64,000 nt of DNA from an uncultured Flavobacteriales bacterium (GCA_913056345.1 CAJXMH010000001.1:62001-126000), one strand, 5' to 3'; positions 16,833-26,381 are shown, counted from the first letter of the stretch. The notes: a model not told the origin generated them from the letters alone. Program-made: numbers and translations.

Positions 16833-17246
16833 TTAGTACTGCTCGATCAGGTAATTGATCAAGTCAGTAGTGGTTACCATACCACATAATTTTCCATCTT
16901 CTACCACTGGTAAGGCATGAAAATCATGCTTCGCTAGCGTTTGAGCAACATCATGGATGGTGTCAGAAGGCGCTACCGTTTCCAAGGCTTTGGTCATCAC
17001 TTGTTCGATAGTGAGCACATCATACATAGAAGTTCCTACTTGATCTTCGCCCACAGAACTTACAAAGGTGATTTTTTGGAGATCAGTTTTACTAATCATG
17101 CCAATCACTTCCTCACCCGATACTACAGGAATATGTCTGATGTTATTTTCTTCAAGCAGCTTTTCGACTTCTTTTAGACTCTGCGTTTTGTTTACTGATA
17201 CTAGCTCTTTCGCCATTATATTGGAAACTGGACTTCTCTTTTTCAT
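16833..17246 (-). CDS. CBS-domain protein
   Basis: The 137-residue protein consists of two CBS motifs and little else (IRHIPVVSGEEVIGMISKTDL and FHALPVVEDGKLCGMVTTTDL), the minimal form that binds adenine nucleotides as a dimer. It is the first gene of the three-gene operon with the GCS2-CBS enzyme and the AstE-type hydrolase. A perfect -7 box lies about 60 bases upstream. It may act as a free regulatory subunit that pairs with the CBS tail of the ligase; this is inference from context. Confidence 0.9.
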   Translation of the reverse strand: MKKRSPVSNIMAKELVSVNKTQSLKEVEKLLEENNIRHIPVVSGEEVIGMISKTDLQKITFVSSVGEDQVGTSMYDVLTIEQVMTKALETVAPSDTIHDVAQTLAKHDFHALPVVEDGKLCGMVTTTDLINYLIEQY

Positions 17247-17305
17247 AGAATAATTCTTTGGTTGTGAATAAATTAAAATTAATAAATAGACTTATTGTCT
17301 TCCTT

Positions 17306-17313
17306 CAAAAATA
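17306..17313 (-). promoter_or_regulatory. -7 box of the CBS/ligase/hydrolase operon
   Basis: TATTTTTG on the minus strand matches TAnnTTTG exactly, leaving a 5' leader of about 55 bases before the ATG at 17246. No strong -33 element. Confidence 0.4.
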
Positions 17314-17404
17314 ACCCACCCTTGTGTACCATAATATGATATTTGTCACCTTCTCGGGAATTCCTCCTCTTCTTACATTAAAGTAAATAAGTTTTAAGCC
17401 AAAT

Positions 17405-18139
17405 TTATTTTGCCTTATTCTTTACGAAGATCAGTTTGTGATTACCTTTTCCCGATTCTCTCGATTCGATCTCAAACTGATCAGTAGAATTGATCAAGGG
17501 AGTAAGTTTTTCAAAGCCGTAATTACGCGCATCAAAATTGGGTTGTTTCTTTTGGATCAAGCTGCCTACATCGCCTAAGAAGGCCCAACCATCTTCATCT
17601 GAAAGGTCGCGGATGGAAGCAGCGATCAAGTTGATCTCGCGTTTGGTGATCTTGTCAAGGCTACTTTTTTGGTCTGTTTTCTTAGCTACTTTAGGTTCTG
17701 CTGAGCGACGCAAAATTTCGATGTAGATGAACTTATCGCAAGCGACAATAAAGGGGTTGGGGGTTTTCTTTTCACCGATACCGATTACCATTTTACCTGC
17801 TTCTCTTAGTCTAGTAGCCAAACGAGTAAAGTCGCTGTCGCTCGAAACCAGGCAGAAGCCATCCACTTTTTCACTGTAAAGCACATCCATGGCATCAATG
17901 ATCATGGCGGAATCGGTGGCATTTTTGCCGGTGGTGTAGCCGTATTGTTGAATCGGAGTAATGGCGTGTTCTAAAAGCATGCCTTTCCATTTTGCTAGAC
18001 CGGGTCTGGTCCAGTCACCGTAAATTCGTTTGATCGTTGGGTTTCCGTATTTGGCAATTTCTTGCATCATTTCTGCTACATGAGCAGAGGGAATATTATC
18101 GCCGTCAATCAGCACGGCTAGGTTTAGTTGTGTATTCAT
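17405..18139 (-). CDS. NYN-domain ribonuclease-like protein with C-terminal LOTUS/OST-HTH domain
   Basis: The 244-residue protein begins with a NYN (PIN-like) domain: VLIDGDNI (Asp12, Asp14), DSAMIIDAMD, and VSSDSDFTRLATRLREAG, with the conserved acidic set of LabA/Limkain-type proteins. Residues about 165-240 match an OST-HTH/LOTUS winged helix (GWAFLGDVGSLIQKK...FDARNYGFEKLTPLI), a module that binds RNA, including G-quadruplexes, in other systems. The arrangement NYN-LOTUS is widespread in bacteria and thought to act in RNA cleavage, but the bacterial role is little studied. It lies 158 bases upstream of the CBS gene, on the same strand. Confidence 0.9.
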   Translation of the reverse strand: MNTQLNLAVLIDGDNIPSAHVAEMMQEIAKYGNPTIKRIYGDWTRPGLAKWKGMLLEHAITPIQQYGYTTGKNATDSAMIIDAMDVLYSEKVDGFCLVSSDSDFTRLATRLREAGKMVIGIGEKKTPNPFIVACDKFIYIEILRRSAEPKVAKKTDQKSSLDKITKREINLIAASIRDLSDEDGWAFLGDVGSLIQKKQPNFDARNYGFEKLTPLINSTDQFEIESRESGKGNHKLIFVKNKAK

Positions 18140-18423
18140 AAATTAAGTTGGGGAACAGTAAAAATGATTCCTTGCTGTTTTTGCCGGTGGTTTTTACTGT
18201 AAATGTTTGTTTGATTTAAGGCAAAGAAGAGAGGCAAAGAGAAGGTAAAGATAGGCTTTAATTAATAGAGCTGTATTTTCAGCTGAAAGGAGAGAAGGTC
18301 AACTCACTCTGAAGGTATAGTCAATATAGGGTCTGAATCTCGTGAATAAAGCCGGTAAAAGGGCTGGTTTTTTAGTCGGCTATTTTGGTAATTTGGAAGC
18401 TTTGTTAAGCTAATTTTTTTGCC
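18140..18423. other. Divergent intergenic region NYN/AsmA
   Basis: The 284 bases between the divergently transcribed NYN and AsmA genes must hold both promoters. Only near-matches to TAnnTTTG are seen (TATTTTGG and TAATTTGG about 50 to 35 bases before the AsmA start). No repeat or RNA element is recognised. Confidence 0.4.
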
Positions 18424-21400
18424 ATGAAAAAATTGTGGGTCAGGCTAGTAGGAGTGCTGCTTATTCTTGGGTTGGTAGTGTTTGCTTCAGCCACTTTCTA
18501 CCTTTATAAAAATCAAGATAGCTTAGTTCAAGAGCAGCTTGATCGTCTCAATCAAGCGTACCATGGAAAGGTTAGTGTGGGCGCTACGCATATCGCACCC
18601 TTTCAGAATTTTCCTTACGTATCAATTAAGATAGATGAGGTAAAAGTGATTGAGTCTAAAGCAGAGAACGCTCCTGTTCTTATAGAAGTAGCAGACATTT
18701 ATGTTGGCTTGGATCTAATGAGCCTTCTGCAAGGTAGCGTGCAGGTTAAAAAGCTTTTGATCGAAGAGGGATTCTTTAAGATCGTTTTATACGAAGATGG
18801 AAGCAATAACCTTTCTAAGGCGATTGGGCTAGAGGAGGAGGAAACTACAGAAAGTGAAACCGAGGCGACTAGCATGGGACTTGAGCTGGATCAGATCGAG
18901 CTGCGAAACATTGACCTGCATAAAATAGATCGAAGTAGCGGTCTAGACATTCAAACCTTCATTTACGAAGCTGACGGAAAGTTTAAAAATGACCAAGAAG
19001 AGCTTGTATTAGATCTCGGTGCTGCTTTTGAGCTGAATGTGATCAAAGGAAAAGACACCACCTTTATGAAACAGAAGCAGATGGGTTTGCAAACTAGGCT
19101 GCATTTAAATCATCAAAGTGGTATGCTTAGCATTGATCCTTCTAAGCTAACGATGGATTTAGCTGATTTTGAGCTTAAAGGAACCATCGACACCCAAGAT
19201 AAGATGAACTTAGACCTTGAACTGATTGGTGAAAAGCCCAATTTTGACCTCTTAATGGCTTTTGCACCTTCTGATCTTTATCCCATTCTAGAGCGCTATG
19301 AAAATGCCGGTAAGATTTATTTCAGAGCAAAACTAGAGGGGCAGTCTGCCTTTGGTTACGATCCCTATTTTGCAGTTGATTTTGGTGCAAGTGAGGCCTT
19401 TTTGGAGAATACCCGTTTTAACCGTCGGATAGAGGATATGGGTTTTGAAGGCCACTTTACCAACGGAGAAAAGCGGAACACAACCACCATGGCCTTCTCC
19501 ATGCAAAACATGACCGCTAAATTAGAAGGTGGTGAGCTGATAGCTGATCTAAGCCTTGAAAATTTTGATTCACCTGAAGTCGAAATGAAAGTCAATTCCA
19601 GCTTTGACCTCAATTTTATTGCTGAATTCTTAAATTTAGATGATTATCGAGATGCCTCTGGAACGGTAGATCTCAGCATGAATTTTCACGATATTATTGA
19701 CCTTGATCGTCCGGAACTGACCTTGAATGATCTTGAGCAAGCTTATTACAGCGAATTAAGCATTCGAGACCTTAGTTTAGCATCGGATAATCTTCCGGCT
19801 CCGCTCGAGCAATTGAACGCCCATCTGATCTTGGACGGGAATCGATTGGAGCTAGATCAGCTAGAAATGAAACTGGGTAATTCTGATCTGTCGATTCGTG
19901 GCTTTTTGAGCGATCTGCCCTCCCTTTTACATCAACGGCCTGAGGAAATAAGCAGCCATATTGAAGTGACCTCCCGTTTGCTTGATCTAACAGAATTAAG
20001 CGCTTATTCAGAGACTGACTCTAGCGGTATTAATGAGCAAGTAGAGGATTTTAGTTTGGGCTTAACTTTTAAAACCATGGCCCATGATCTGATGAATTAC
20101 CAACATTTACCAAAAGGAGAATTTTTTATTGATAGTCTGCATGCTAGTCTAAAACATTATCCACATGAGCTTCACGACTTTCACCTTGATGTATTAATCG
20201 ATGATACTAATTTACAGCTAGTTGACTTCAGGGGTGAGATCGATCAATCTGATTTTCATTTGAATGGTAAAGTACACGATTACGCTTATTGGTTGGCTGA
20301 CAGCCTAGAAGGTGACCTAAAGCTAGACTTTTCACTTCAATCTAAGCAATTGCGCTTAGAAGATCTTTTTAGCTATCAAGGTGAAAATTATGTGCCGGAA
20401 GACTATCGGCATGAAGAGATTAAAGACCTTCAATTGCATTTTACTTCAAATCTGCACTACCAAGCTGCTCAATTGGAAGAATTGAGCCTGGAGCTTGATC
20501 AATTTGGTGCTAAGATGTTGCTTCATCCCATGCGGCTTGAAAACTTTAATGGAAAGCTCTTTTGGAGAGATAGTACATTACGGGTGCAGGATTTTCAGGC
20601 TCAATTAGGGAAAAGTAAGCTGAATCTAGACCTGAATTATTATCTTGGCCAAGATAGCTCAAAGAAAGCATTACAGAATGAACTGCATTTTCGCTCCAGC
20701 TATCTTGATCTTGATCAGTTGACCAATTTCCAGCTTAGTCCTGCTGAAGCAAAAACAGAAACCAAAACCAAAACAACTGTTCCCACCACCCAGGATGTTG
20801 CAGAACATGCTGAGGCATATAATTTATATACCTTACCTTTTCCGGATATGCATTTTACTGCTACTATCGACCATTTTATTTATCACCGTTTAGATTTGCA
20901 AAATATAGAAGCAGATTTTAGAACTACCACCAACCACTATTTGTATGTGGATGCCTTTAGCATGGATGTAGCGGGAGGAAGTATCGGCATGAAAGGTTAT
21001 TTTAACGGTAGCGATCCCGAGCGTATTTATGTTGATCCTGAACTTAGAGTAGAACGAGTTGATCTTGATCGGATCATGTTCAAATTTGAGAATTTTGGTC
21101 AGGATGTAATTGTTTCTGATAACTTGCATGGCCAACTTACGGCTGATATTACCGGTCACATTCGCATTTACCCTGACTTTGTGCCGGATCTAGACCAATC
21201 AGAGCTGGAAATGGACATTCTTGCACTTAATGGCCGCTTAGAAAATTATGACTACATGTTGATGCTTGCCGACTATTTTGGGGATAAGGATTTGACCAAT
21301 GTGCGCTTTGACACCTTACAAAATCATCTTGAAGTGAAGAACGGTCAGCTGATTATTCCAAATATGACTATAGAGTCAACCCTTGGTCACATGGACATTG

Positions 21401-21636
21401 CAGGAAAGCAAAACATGAATGATTCCATTGAATATTACCTACGTATTCCATGGCGAATGATCAAACAAGGAGCTAAGAACAAAGTATTTGGAACAAAAGA
21501 AAAACAAACTCAAACAGCGGATGAGATCATTGAGGTGGATCCTGACGAAAAGGTGCGTTACCTGAACTTGAAAGTAAGTGGAACCCTAGAAGACTTTAAG
21601 GTAAGACCAGGTAAACAGAAGGAGCCGCTTAACTGA
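18424..21636 (+). CDS. AsmA-like protein, inter-membrane lipid transport type
   Basis: The 1070-residue protein has an N-terminal membrane anchor (about residues 5-28) followed by long, repetitive beta-strand segments with alternating polar/nonpolar residues (LDLDLELIGEKPNFDLLMA, MDLDLDLNYYLGQ-like) and a C-terminal AsmA_2-like domain. AsmA/TamB/YhdP proteins form hydrophobic-groove bridges that carry phospholipids between inner and outer membranes. Length fits the Bacteroidota 800-1100-residue group. Starting ATG is preceded by an AT-rich leader. It is monocistronic, converging with the NmrA-like gene. The lipid-transport role is inferred from relatives. Confidence 0.85.
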   Translation: MKKLWVRLVGVLLILGLVVFASATFYLYKNQDSLVQEQLDRLNQAYHGKVSVGATHIAPFQNFPYVSIKIDEVKVIESKAENAPVLIEVADIYVGLDLMSLLQGSVQVKKLLIEEGFFKIVLYEDGSNNLSKAIGLEEEETTESETEATSMGLELDQIELRNIDLHKIDRSSGLDIQTFIYEADGKFKNDQEELVLDLGAAFELNVIKGKDTTFMKQKQMGLQTRLHLNHQSGMLSIDPSKLTMDLADFELKGTIDTQDKMNLDLELIGEKPNFDLLMAFAPSDLYPILERYENAGKIYFRAKLEGQSAFGYDPYFAVDFGASEAFLENTRFNRRIEDMGFEGHFTNGEKRNTTTMAFSMQNMTAKLEGGELIADLSLENFDSPEVEMKVNSSFDLNFIAEFLNLDDYRDASGTVDLSMNFHDIIDLDRPELTLNDLEQAYYSELSIRDLSLASDNLPAPLEQLNAHLILDGNRLELDQLEMKLGNSDLSIRGFLSDLPSLLHQRPEEISSHIEVTSRLLDLTELSAYSETDSSGINEQVEDFSLGLTFKTMAHDLMNYQHLPKGEFFIDSLHASLKHYPHELHDFHLDVLIDDTNLQLVDFRGEIDQSDFHLNGKVHDYAYWLADSLEGDLKLDFSLQSKQLRLEDLFSYQGENYVPEDYRHEEIKDLQLHFTSNLHYQAAQLEELSLELDQFGAKMLLHPMRLENFNGKLFWRDSTLRVQDFQAQLGKSKLNLDLNYYLGQDSSKKALQNELHFRSSYLDLDQLTNFQLSPAEAKTETKTKTTVPTTQDVAEHAEAYNLYTLPFPDMHFTATIDHFIYHRLDLQNIEADFRTTTNHYLYVDAFSMDVAGGSIGMKGYFNGSDPERIYVDPELRVERVDLDRIMFKFENFGQDVIVSDNLHGQLTADITGHIRIYPDFVPDLDQSELEMDILALNGRLENYDYMLMLADYFGDKDLTNVRFDTLQNHLEVKNGQLIIPNMTIESTLGHMDIAGKQNMNDSIEYYLRIPWRMIKQGAKNKVFGTKEKQTQTADEIIEVDPDEKVRYLNLKVSGTLEDFKVRPGKQKEPLN

Positions 21637-21678
21637 TTCCTGCGGCAAGAAGCTTCTAATAAATAGAAAATCCGAACC

Positions 21679-22557
21679 TTAATTCTTACTGCTGATTATT
21701 GCTTTATTCCGTTTAAGAAATGCTTTCAAGCTAGTTGGAGGCTTTCCCGTTAAGCGCCGATAATTATCTGAAATGGCAGGCTCAGCTTGAAGCCTTGGTA
21801 AGAAATGAAGCATGGTCATGACAAGGGCAAAGCCACTTTCCATTCCTTCTTTTTTCTTGCGAAAGTAGAAGCTGATGGGATTAATACTTTCAAACTTTAT
21901 GTGTATGCCGGTAATTCCAGTAATCAAGCTTGCCACTTCTCCAAAGTTTTTATTCTCTGTTCCGGTTATTTCGTAGGCTTGATTCTGATATTTTTCAATC
22001 TGAATTATAAGTTTTGCAGTGGCTTCTCCAATGTTCTTAACGTCGATCCAATTGAACTTTGCTTTACCTGAAGGCAATGTGATGGTCTTTTTCTTTACAA
22101 TTTCAGGAAGCAGGTTAGTGGTCAGGTTTTGCATGAAATAGCTTGGTCGCACGAAAATATAATCGAAGCCGAGTTCACGAATCAATTTCTCTATTTTGTT
22201 GTGAGGGATTACCTTGCTTTTTTCAGCTCCTTGCACAGATAAGAAAACGATCTTTGTTACTCCCTTTTTTTTGACTGTTTTAAGCAGTGGTTTAAAAACC
22301 GATTCAACATCTGATAAATGTGGTGGTCTTAGCAAGAAAAGCAGGTCGATTTTTTCAAATGAATCCCTATGTGTGGCCTCATCTTCAAAATCAAATTTTC
22401 TATATTGTAGCGTAGGATAATGTTTAAAAGTCTGTTTGGATTTTTTTAGATTGCGAACAGCAGCAAAAACCTCATAATGGTTATTTAACTCCAACAAATA
22501 ATGTAGCACTTCTTGCCCTACATTACCACTTGCTCCTGTGATTAGAATTCGTTTCAT
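21679..22557 (-). CDS. NmrA-like NAD(P)-binding protein (atypical SDR)
   Basis: The 292-residue protein opens with the Rossmann motif TGASGNVG (residues 7-14) and lacks the classical SDR Tyr-x-x-x-Lys site in a convincing place; the pattern RKFDFEDEATHRDSF, LFLLRPP, and KIVFLSVQGAE is that of the NmrA/QOR2 group (NAD(P)H-binding sensor or quinone reductase). FVRPSYFMQNL fits the typical NmrA helix. It is monocistronic. Reductase versus redox-sensor function cannot be separated from sequence. Confidence 0.85.
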   Translation of the reverse strand: MKRILITGASGNVGQEVLHYLLELNNHYEVFAAVRNLKKSKQTFKHYPTLQYRKFDFEDEATHRDSFEKIDLLFLLRPPHLSDVESVFKPLLKTVKKKGVTKIVFLSVQGAEKSKVIPHNKIEKLIRELGFDYIFVRPSYFMQNLTTNLLPEIVKKKTITLPSGKAKFNWIDVKNIGEATAKLIIQIEKYQNQAYEITGTENKNFGEVASLITGITGIHIKFESINPISFYFRKKKEGMESGFALVMTMLHFLPRLQAEPAISDNYRRLTGKPPTSLKAFLKRNKAIISSKN

Positions 22558-22638
22558 TTTGTTTTTTCAGGCGTATTCGAAGGCAGGTTATATGAGCTCT
22601 TTATGTTGTTACCTAGTTTAACTAGCTGCGAATATAAG

Positions 22639-24729
22639 CTAGCTAGTTTGATCACTTGATTTATTTAAAAGCATGATTAGGGGCGAAGAAATTCTTTCTG
22701 ACTCTTTTATAAATGTGTAATCAACAAAATCTTCTCTTTCGTGCTCATCTCCTTCTGAACAGATGATCAGATCTTCTGAATGGGCACGTTTGCTTAAATT
22801 CTGAATGATGGCTTTATATGACAAATCTTCTATTTCTTCAACTTCATGATCTTTCACTCTCACATCCACCGCACTTAGCAAGTCTGTTAAATTTTTCCTT
22901 AAGCTTGACGCATTATTTTCTCCTTCGCCCTTTTCTTTGAAAAAAATGATCTTTGTTTTAACTTCATTTTCAGTTTCTAACTTATGGATGAAAGTACTGA
23001 GTTTAGTATTAATTTGTGTTGGCTCATAAATTGGAACGATGATTCGATTAAAACTTGAAGGAGATGTGAGGGATATGATCAATTGAAACGCATGTTCATC
23101 AACTAATTGCTTAATCTGTAAACTGATATTATTTCCTACCATTAATTTGGATTCAAATTCAAAATTGCTTTGCTCCATTTGTGCTTTGATTCTTTCGAAC
23201 TTCTCTTCGCCTTTTTCTTCCATGTTTTTTCCTAATTGCTCCGATTCTGCTTGTTCAGGCATTTCTTTATAACCCAATAACAAAAGCTTAGAGCGTGGAA
23301 TTGACTTTAGAATACCTGCTGGTAGGTCTTTTATTTCTTCTTTTACATTTACCGGTATCAGGATATCAGGATCAATGAGCTTTAAGTCAACATGAGGAGG
23401 CTCAGGAATAGAAAGATCAACCTCTTTTCTTTTCACATAAGCAACATAATAAAGTACGATCAAAAGGAGAATAGCAAGGCTGATCAGAATGGAAAGCTTT
23501 TGCATGAAAAACAACAATCCAATGCAACTTACAGCACCTAATCCGGCAATAATGTTGACAAAAGGAACTCGGAAGGTTGGGAAATACCACTTTGGCGCAC
23601 TGACTCTTAGTTTCAGAACTGAAAAACAAATTCCTGCATAAATTATGAGGTGCAGGAAAGAGGCGACTTCGGCAAAAATTTCAATTTTACTTCTTATCAA
23701 AACAACCGCGATTAATAAGCTGGTTGCAATTAGGGCAATGTGCGGAGTGCCAAATCGTTCATTAATCTCACTTGCCTTTTGGCTGATTAGGTTGTCTCTG
23801 CTAATAGCATATACACTTCTAGATGCGCTGATCATGGAAGCATTGGCACTTGATAATGCCGCAAGCACACCTCCAAATAAAACAATTAGGGCACCTGTAT
23901 TGCCCAACATTTTTCTAGCTACTTCAATTGTTGCCTTTTCTCCAAATTTTCCAAGTTCTGCCTGAGGATAGGTAACTATGCAAGCAAACATGATGAAGGC
24001 ATAGAGGCTCATAGCGATCACAACACTCCAAATTAATGATCTGGGTAGGTTCTTAGTCGGATTCTTGATTTCAGCACCGATGTTTGCGATTTGCACGAAG
24101 CCCAAATAAGCGGTAAAAATAAGGGCAGTAGTGCTGAATATAGACTGCAAGCCGTTTGGGGCAACTTCTGTAAAAGCAACCTTTTCTTGTTCTATTCCTA
24201 AATAATCAATTAGTCCGTAGGTAAACATTAAAACAAGAATTATAGTAAGCGAGATGACCATTATGTTTTGAAGCCTACCGACCTTTTTGGTTCCTAAAAT
24301 GTTTATAGCCAGTAGCATAAGGGTAAAAACGAAGGAAAATACTCTTGCGTTGCCCTCCCATGAAATGTTCATTTGTTCGAGGATAGAAAGGGCATATTCT
24401 CCGAAGCTAGCCAAATAGAAAGCGCATGCAAAAACAAGCCCGATCCATTGCGCAATTCCCATAAAAGTGCCCCAAAAGTTTCCAAACGTTCTTGAAACAA
24501 ATACATATCCACCGCCGCTTGTGGGCATAGCTGTGGCAAGCTCTGCTGTGCAAGCAGATACGGCCAAGGCTATAAATCCTCCAATTAAAAAAGAAATAAT
24601 GGCTGCAAACCCTGCTTGACCACCAGCTAGCCCTGGAAAAACAAATATTCCAGCACCCAGCATGGCTCCTAATCCAATAGAAGTTGCTGAGATAAACCCG
24701 ATTGTTCGTTTTAATTTGGCTTTTGTCAA
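22639..24729 (-). CDS. APC-superfamily amino acid permease with C-terminal stress-protein-like domain
   Basis: The 696-residue protein has about 12 membrane segments in residues 10-440, beginning with the APC signature GLGAMLGAGIFVFPGLAGG and the helix-3 Gly-rich block TAMPTSGGGYVF. The C-terminal 250 residues are soluble, with alternating strands and helices (RSKLLLLGYKEMP, FNRIIVPIYEPTQ) like a universal-stress-protein pair. The transporter should move amino acids or polyamines with protons or by exchange. The start codon is TTG (24727-24729), because no ATG precedes the first membrane segment. The gene is alone; the next upstream gene ends 361 bases away. Confidence 0.88.
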   Translation of the reverse strand: MTKAKLKRTIGFISATSIGLGAMLGAGIFVFPGLAGGQAGFAAIISFLIGGFIALAVSACTAELATAMPTSGGGYVFVSRTFGNFWGTFMGIAQWIGLVFACAFYLASFGEYALSILEQMNISWEGNARVFSFVFTLMLLAINILGTKKVGRLQNIMVISLTIILVLMFTYGLIDYLGIEQEKVAFTEVAPNGLQSIFSTTALIFTAYLGFVQIANIGAEIKNPTKNLPRSLIWSVVIAMSLYAFIMFACIVTYPQAELGKFGEKATIEVARKMLGNTGALIVLFGGVLAALSSANASMISASRSVYAISRDNLISQKASEINERFGTPHIALIATSLLIAVVLIRSKIEIFAEVASFLHLIIYAGICFSVLKLRVSAPKWYFPTFRVPFVNIIAGLGAVSCIGLLFFMQKLSILISLAILLLIVLYYVAYVKRKEVDLSIPEPPHVDLKLIDPDILIPVNVKEEIKDLPAGILKSIPRSKLLLLGYKEMPEQAESEQLGKNMEEKGEEKFERIKAQMEQSNFEFESKLMVGNNISLQIKQLVDEHAFQLIISLTSPSSFNRIIVPIYEPTQINTKLSTFIHKLETENEVKTKIIFFKEKGEGENNASSLRKNLTDLLSAVDVRVKDHEVEEIEDLSYKAIIQNLSKRAHSEDLIICSEGDEHEREDFVDYTFIKESERISSPLIMLLNKSSDQTS

Positions 24730-25090
24730 GTTTGGTTTACTATAACTAAATTATGCGTTAAAGGTAAGAATATTAGCGTTTTGCGGATTCTTTTGAGGCT
24801 GCTTGGACCATAGCAAAAGCGACTTAGAAAAGGATGAGTGTAAAAAGGACAGTTTGCAAAAAGAAGTCATCATGTTCTTAAAGGTACATGATTTGAATAA
24901 ACTGCTATGCTGTATTAGGGCTTTGGAAAATAGTCTCAAGCAATCAATCTACTTTTAGAAAGTAATCCTTCGCTGAAATAAATAAGCATACAAGAATTAG
25001 CTTACTGCTGCAAGCGAGATAGGGGAACGTAAAACCAAATTGGTGATGCAGTAGACACCCTTATCAATCGGTACTTTTTCTAAACTGTTT
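24730..25090. other. Intergenic region, nothing recognised
   Basis: The 361 bases between the APC permease and the methyltransferase contain only a near-match -7 box (TACCTTTA) about 35 bases upstream of the permease start. No gene, repeat or structured RNA is supported; a 62-codon minus-strand frame is low-complexity and unlikely. Confidence 0.5.
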
Positions 25091-25843
25091 TTATCCTACC
25101 TTTTTTGCAATATAAAAACCATAGCTTAAATAGTCTTTATAGCTTCGGTATTTTCTGATTTCATCTTTTTCAGCCTCCACAATAGCTTGAGCCAATTCGG
25201 CCTTTTTGTGTTTGGCCAAAAACTTCTCAAATCGATCTTCCATGGGTTTGTAGTAATTGTCCATCCAACTCTTTTCGCCTAAGTAGAAATAGCCAACAGG
25301 AGAAAAACCATTTTCTTCTAATACTTTCATTTTGTTAGAAGCAGTATCGATTTCAGGGTATTCATTATTCCAGTGTGCTTCAATTTCACTAGGGCGTGAA
25401 TTGCTTGTCCAAGTGATCTCACTCAAGGCAATGTATCCACCAACTTTTAGGTAGCCTTTCCATCTTTTTATTCCTGCTTCAAAACCCATTATGTAAATTG
25501 ATCCTTCCGCCCAGATCAGGTCAAATTGGGCCCGGTCAAAGGGTAAATCATCCATTGATCTTTCGAGAGTGGTAATTTGATCTTGCAAGCCATGGCTTTT
25601 GGCGTTTAGCTCAAGTTTTTCTAAAAAATCAGGGAATAGATCAACCGCCATTATATCAGCATTGAGGTTTTGAGCAAGCGAAATAGTCTGCGAACCAGTA
25701 CCACAGCCAATGTCAACCACTTTTAAGCGCTTTTTACTATCTAGCTCAATAAAGCTTAATGCCTTTAAGGTATCTTCACGGCTTCCCGGACCTTGTCTTT
25801 TAGCTCCTTTGTGAAAGTCAATCAATAATTCTATTTCTGTCAT
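25091..25843 (-). CDS. Class I SAM-dependent methyltransferase
   Basis: The 250-residue cytoplasmic protein has motif I VVDIGCGTGSQ (residues about 38-48), acidic AVDLFPDF after strand 2, and motif DLIWAEGSIYIMGFEAGIKRWKGYLKVGG, close to the Methyltransf_11/25 group. No signal peptide. Its start overlaps the HxlR regulator stop by 4 bases (ATGA type), so it is cotranslated with it. Its substrate is unknown; small-molecule or quinone methylation is plausible in view of the neighbouring MdaB. Confidence 0.88.
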   Translation of the reverse strand: MTEIELLIDFHKGAKRQGPGSREDTLKALSFIELDSKKRLKVVDIGCGTGSQTISLAQNLNADIMAVDLFPDFLEKLELNAKSHGLQDQITTLERSMDDLPFDRAQFDLIWAEGSIYIMGFEAGIKRWKGYLKVGGYIALSEITWTSNSRPSEIEAHWNNEYPEIDTASNKMKVLEENGFSPVGYFYLGEKSWMDNYYKPMEDRFEKFLAKHKKAELAQAIVEAEKDEIRKYRSYKDYLSYGFYIAKKVG

Positions 25844-26310
25844 TTATTTTCTTTTTGCTCTTGATTATTTTTACCTGTGTAATCCAAGCTGAGCAATTTT
25901 TCTCTATACTTATCTTCTAGGCTTTTGGCGAAAGTGGCCTTGTCATTCCGCAACAGATCAATTCCATCTCCTTCAACAATAGTTGGATGAAGGTCGCGCA
26001 AATGACCATCGCTCCAGTTGGCAAGCTCAACCAAGATCGGCGTCAAGGCGATTCCTTTTTCGGTTAAAAGGTAAAGGTTGGTCTTTTTGTTATCCGGACG
26101 TTTGGTTTTGAGTACAATACCCACTTCCTCCAAGATTTTGAGTTTCGCTGAAAGAATATTAGAGGCAATGGCTTCTTCACTTTGGGTAAAGTCTTTAAAG
26201 GTCTCTTTGCCTTCAACCAACATTTGCTTTATGATCACTAATATCCACTTATCGCCTAGAATATCTAGGGCTGAAGTAAAGGGACAATTACACCTGAAGT
26301 CGTGTTGCAT
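25840..26310 (-). CDS. HxlR-family transcriptional regulator
   Basis: The 156-residue winged-helix protein starts CNCPFTSALDILGDKWILVII, the HxlR signature, and continues with an acid-rich recognition region (SNILSAKLKILEEVGIV). HxlR members respond to electrophiles, quinones or aldehydes, often through an N-terminal Cys (here Cys7 and Cys9). It is divergent from the SnoaL/MdaB operon; the intervening 114 bases carry three similar 23-base imperfect palindromes, the likely binding sites. It overlaps the methyltransferase gene by 4 bases, so autoregulation of this pair is expected. Confidence 0.92.
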   Translation of the reverse strand: MQHDFRCNCPFTSALDILGDKWILVIIKQMLVEGKETFKDFTQSEEAIASNILSAKLKILEEVGIVLKTKRPDNKKTNLYLLTEKGIALTPILVELANWSDGHLRDLHPTIVEGDGIDLLRNDKATFAKSLEDKYREKLLSLDYTGKNNQEQKENK

Positions 26311-26328
26311 GCTACAGAATTAAGAAAT

Positions 26329-26351
26329 ATTAGTTGCGAATTGCAATTAAT
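26329..26351. promoter_or_regulatory. HxlR operator-like site 1
   Basis: A 23-base imperfect palindrome starting ATTAGTTGC and ending CAATTAAT. It agrees with site 2 at 18 of 23 positions and begins 30 bases before it, on the side of the hxlR start codon (26310). Confidence 0.6.
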
Positions 26352-26358
26352 AATAAAA

Positions 26359-26381
26359 ATTACTTGCAAAATGAAAGTAAT
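26359..26381. promoter_or_regulatory. HxlR operator-like site 2
   Basis: 23-base palindrome with perfect 7-base arms ATTACTT/AAGTAAT and a 9-base centre. It covers the -33 element (CTTG, 26363-26366) of the SnoaL promoter. Confidence 0.65.

Noticed and set aside
13784-17246. Ordinary glutathione synthesis locus
   Set aside because: No gshB-type gene is nearby, the ligase carries a CBS pair, and the third gene is an amidohydrolase.
24751-24939. 62-codon minus-strand frame before the APC permease
   Set aside because: Ser/Phe/Leu-rich low-complexity peptide without promoter or partner.
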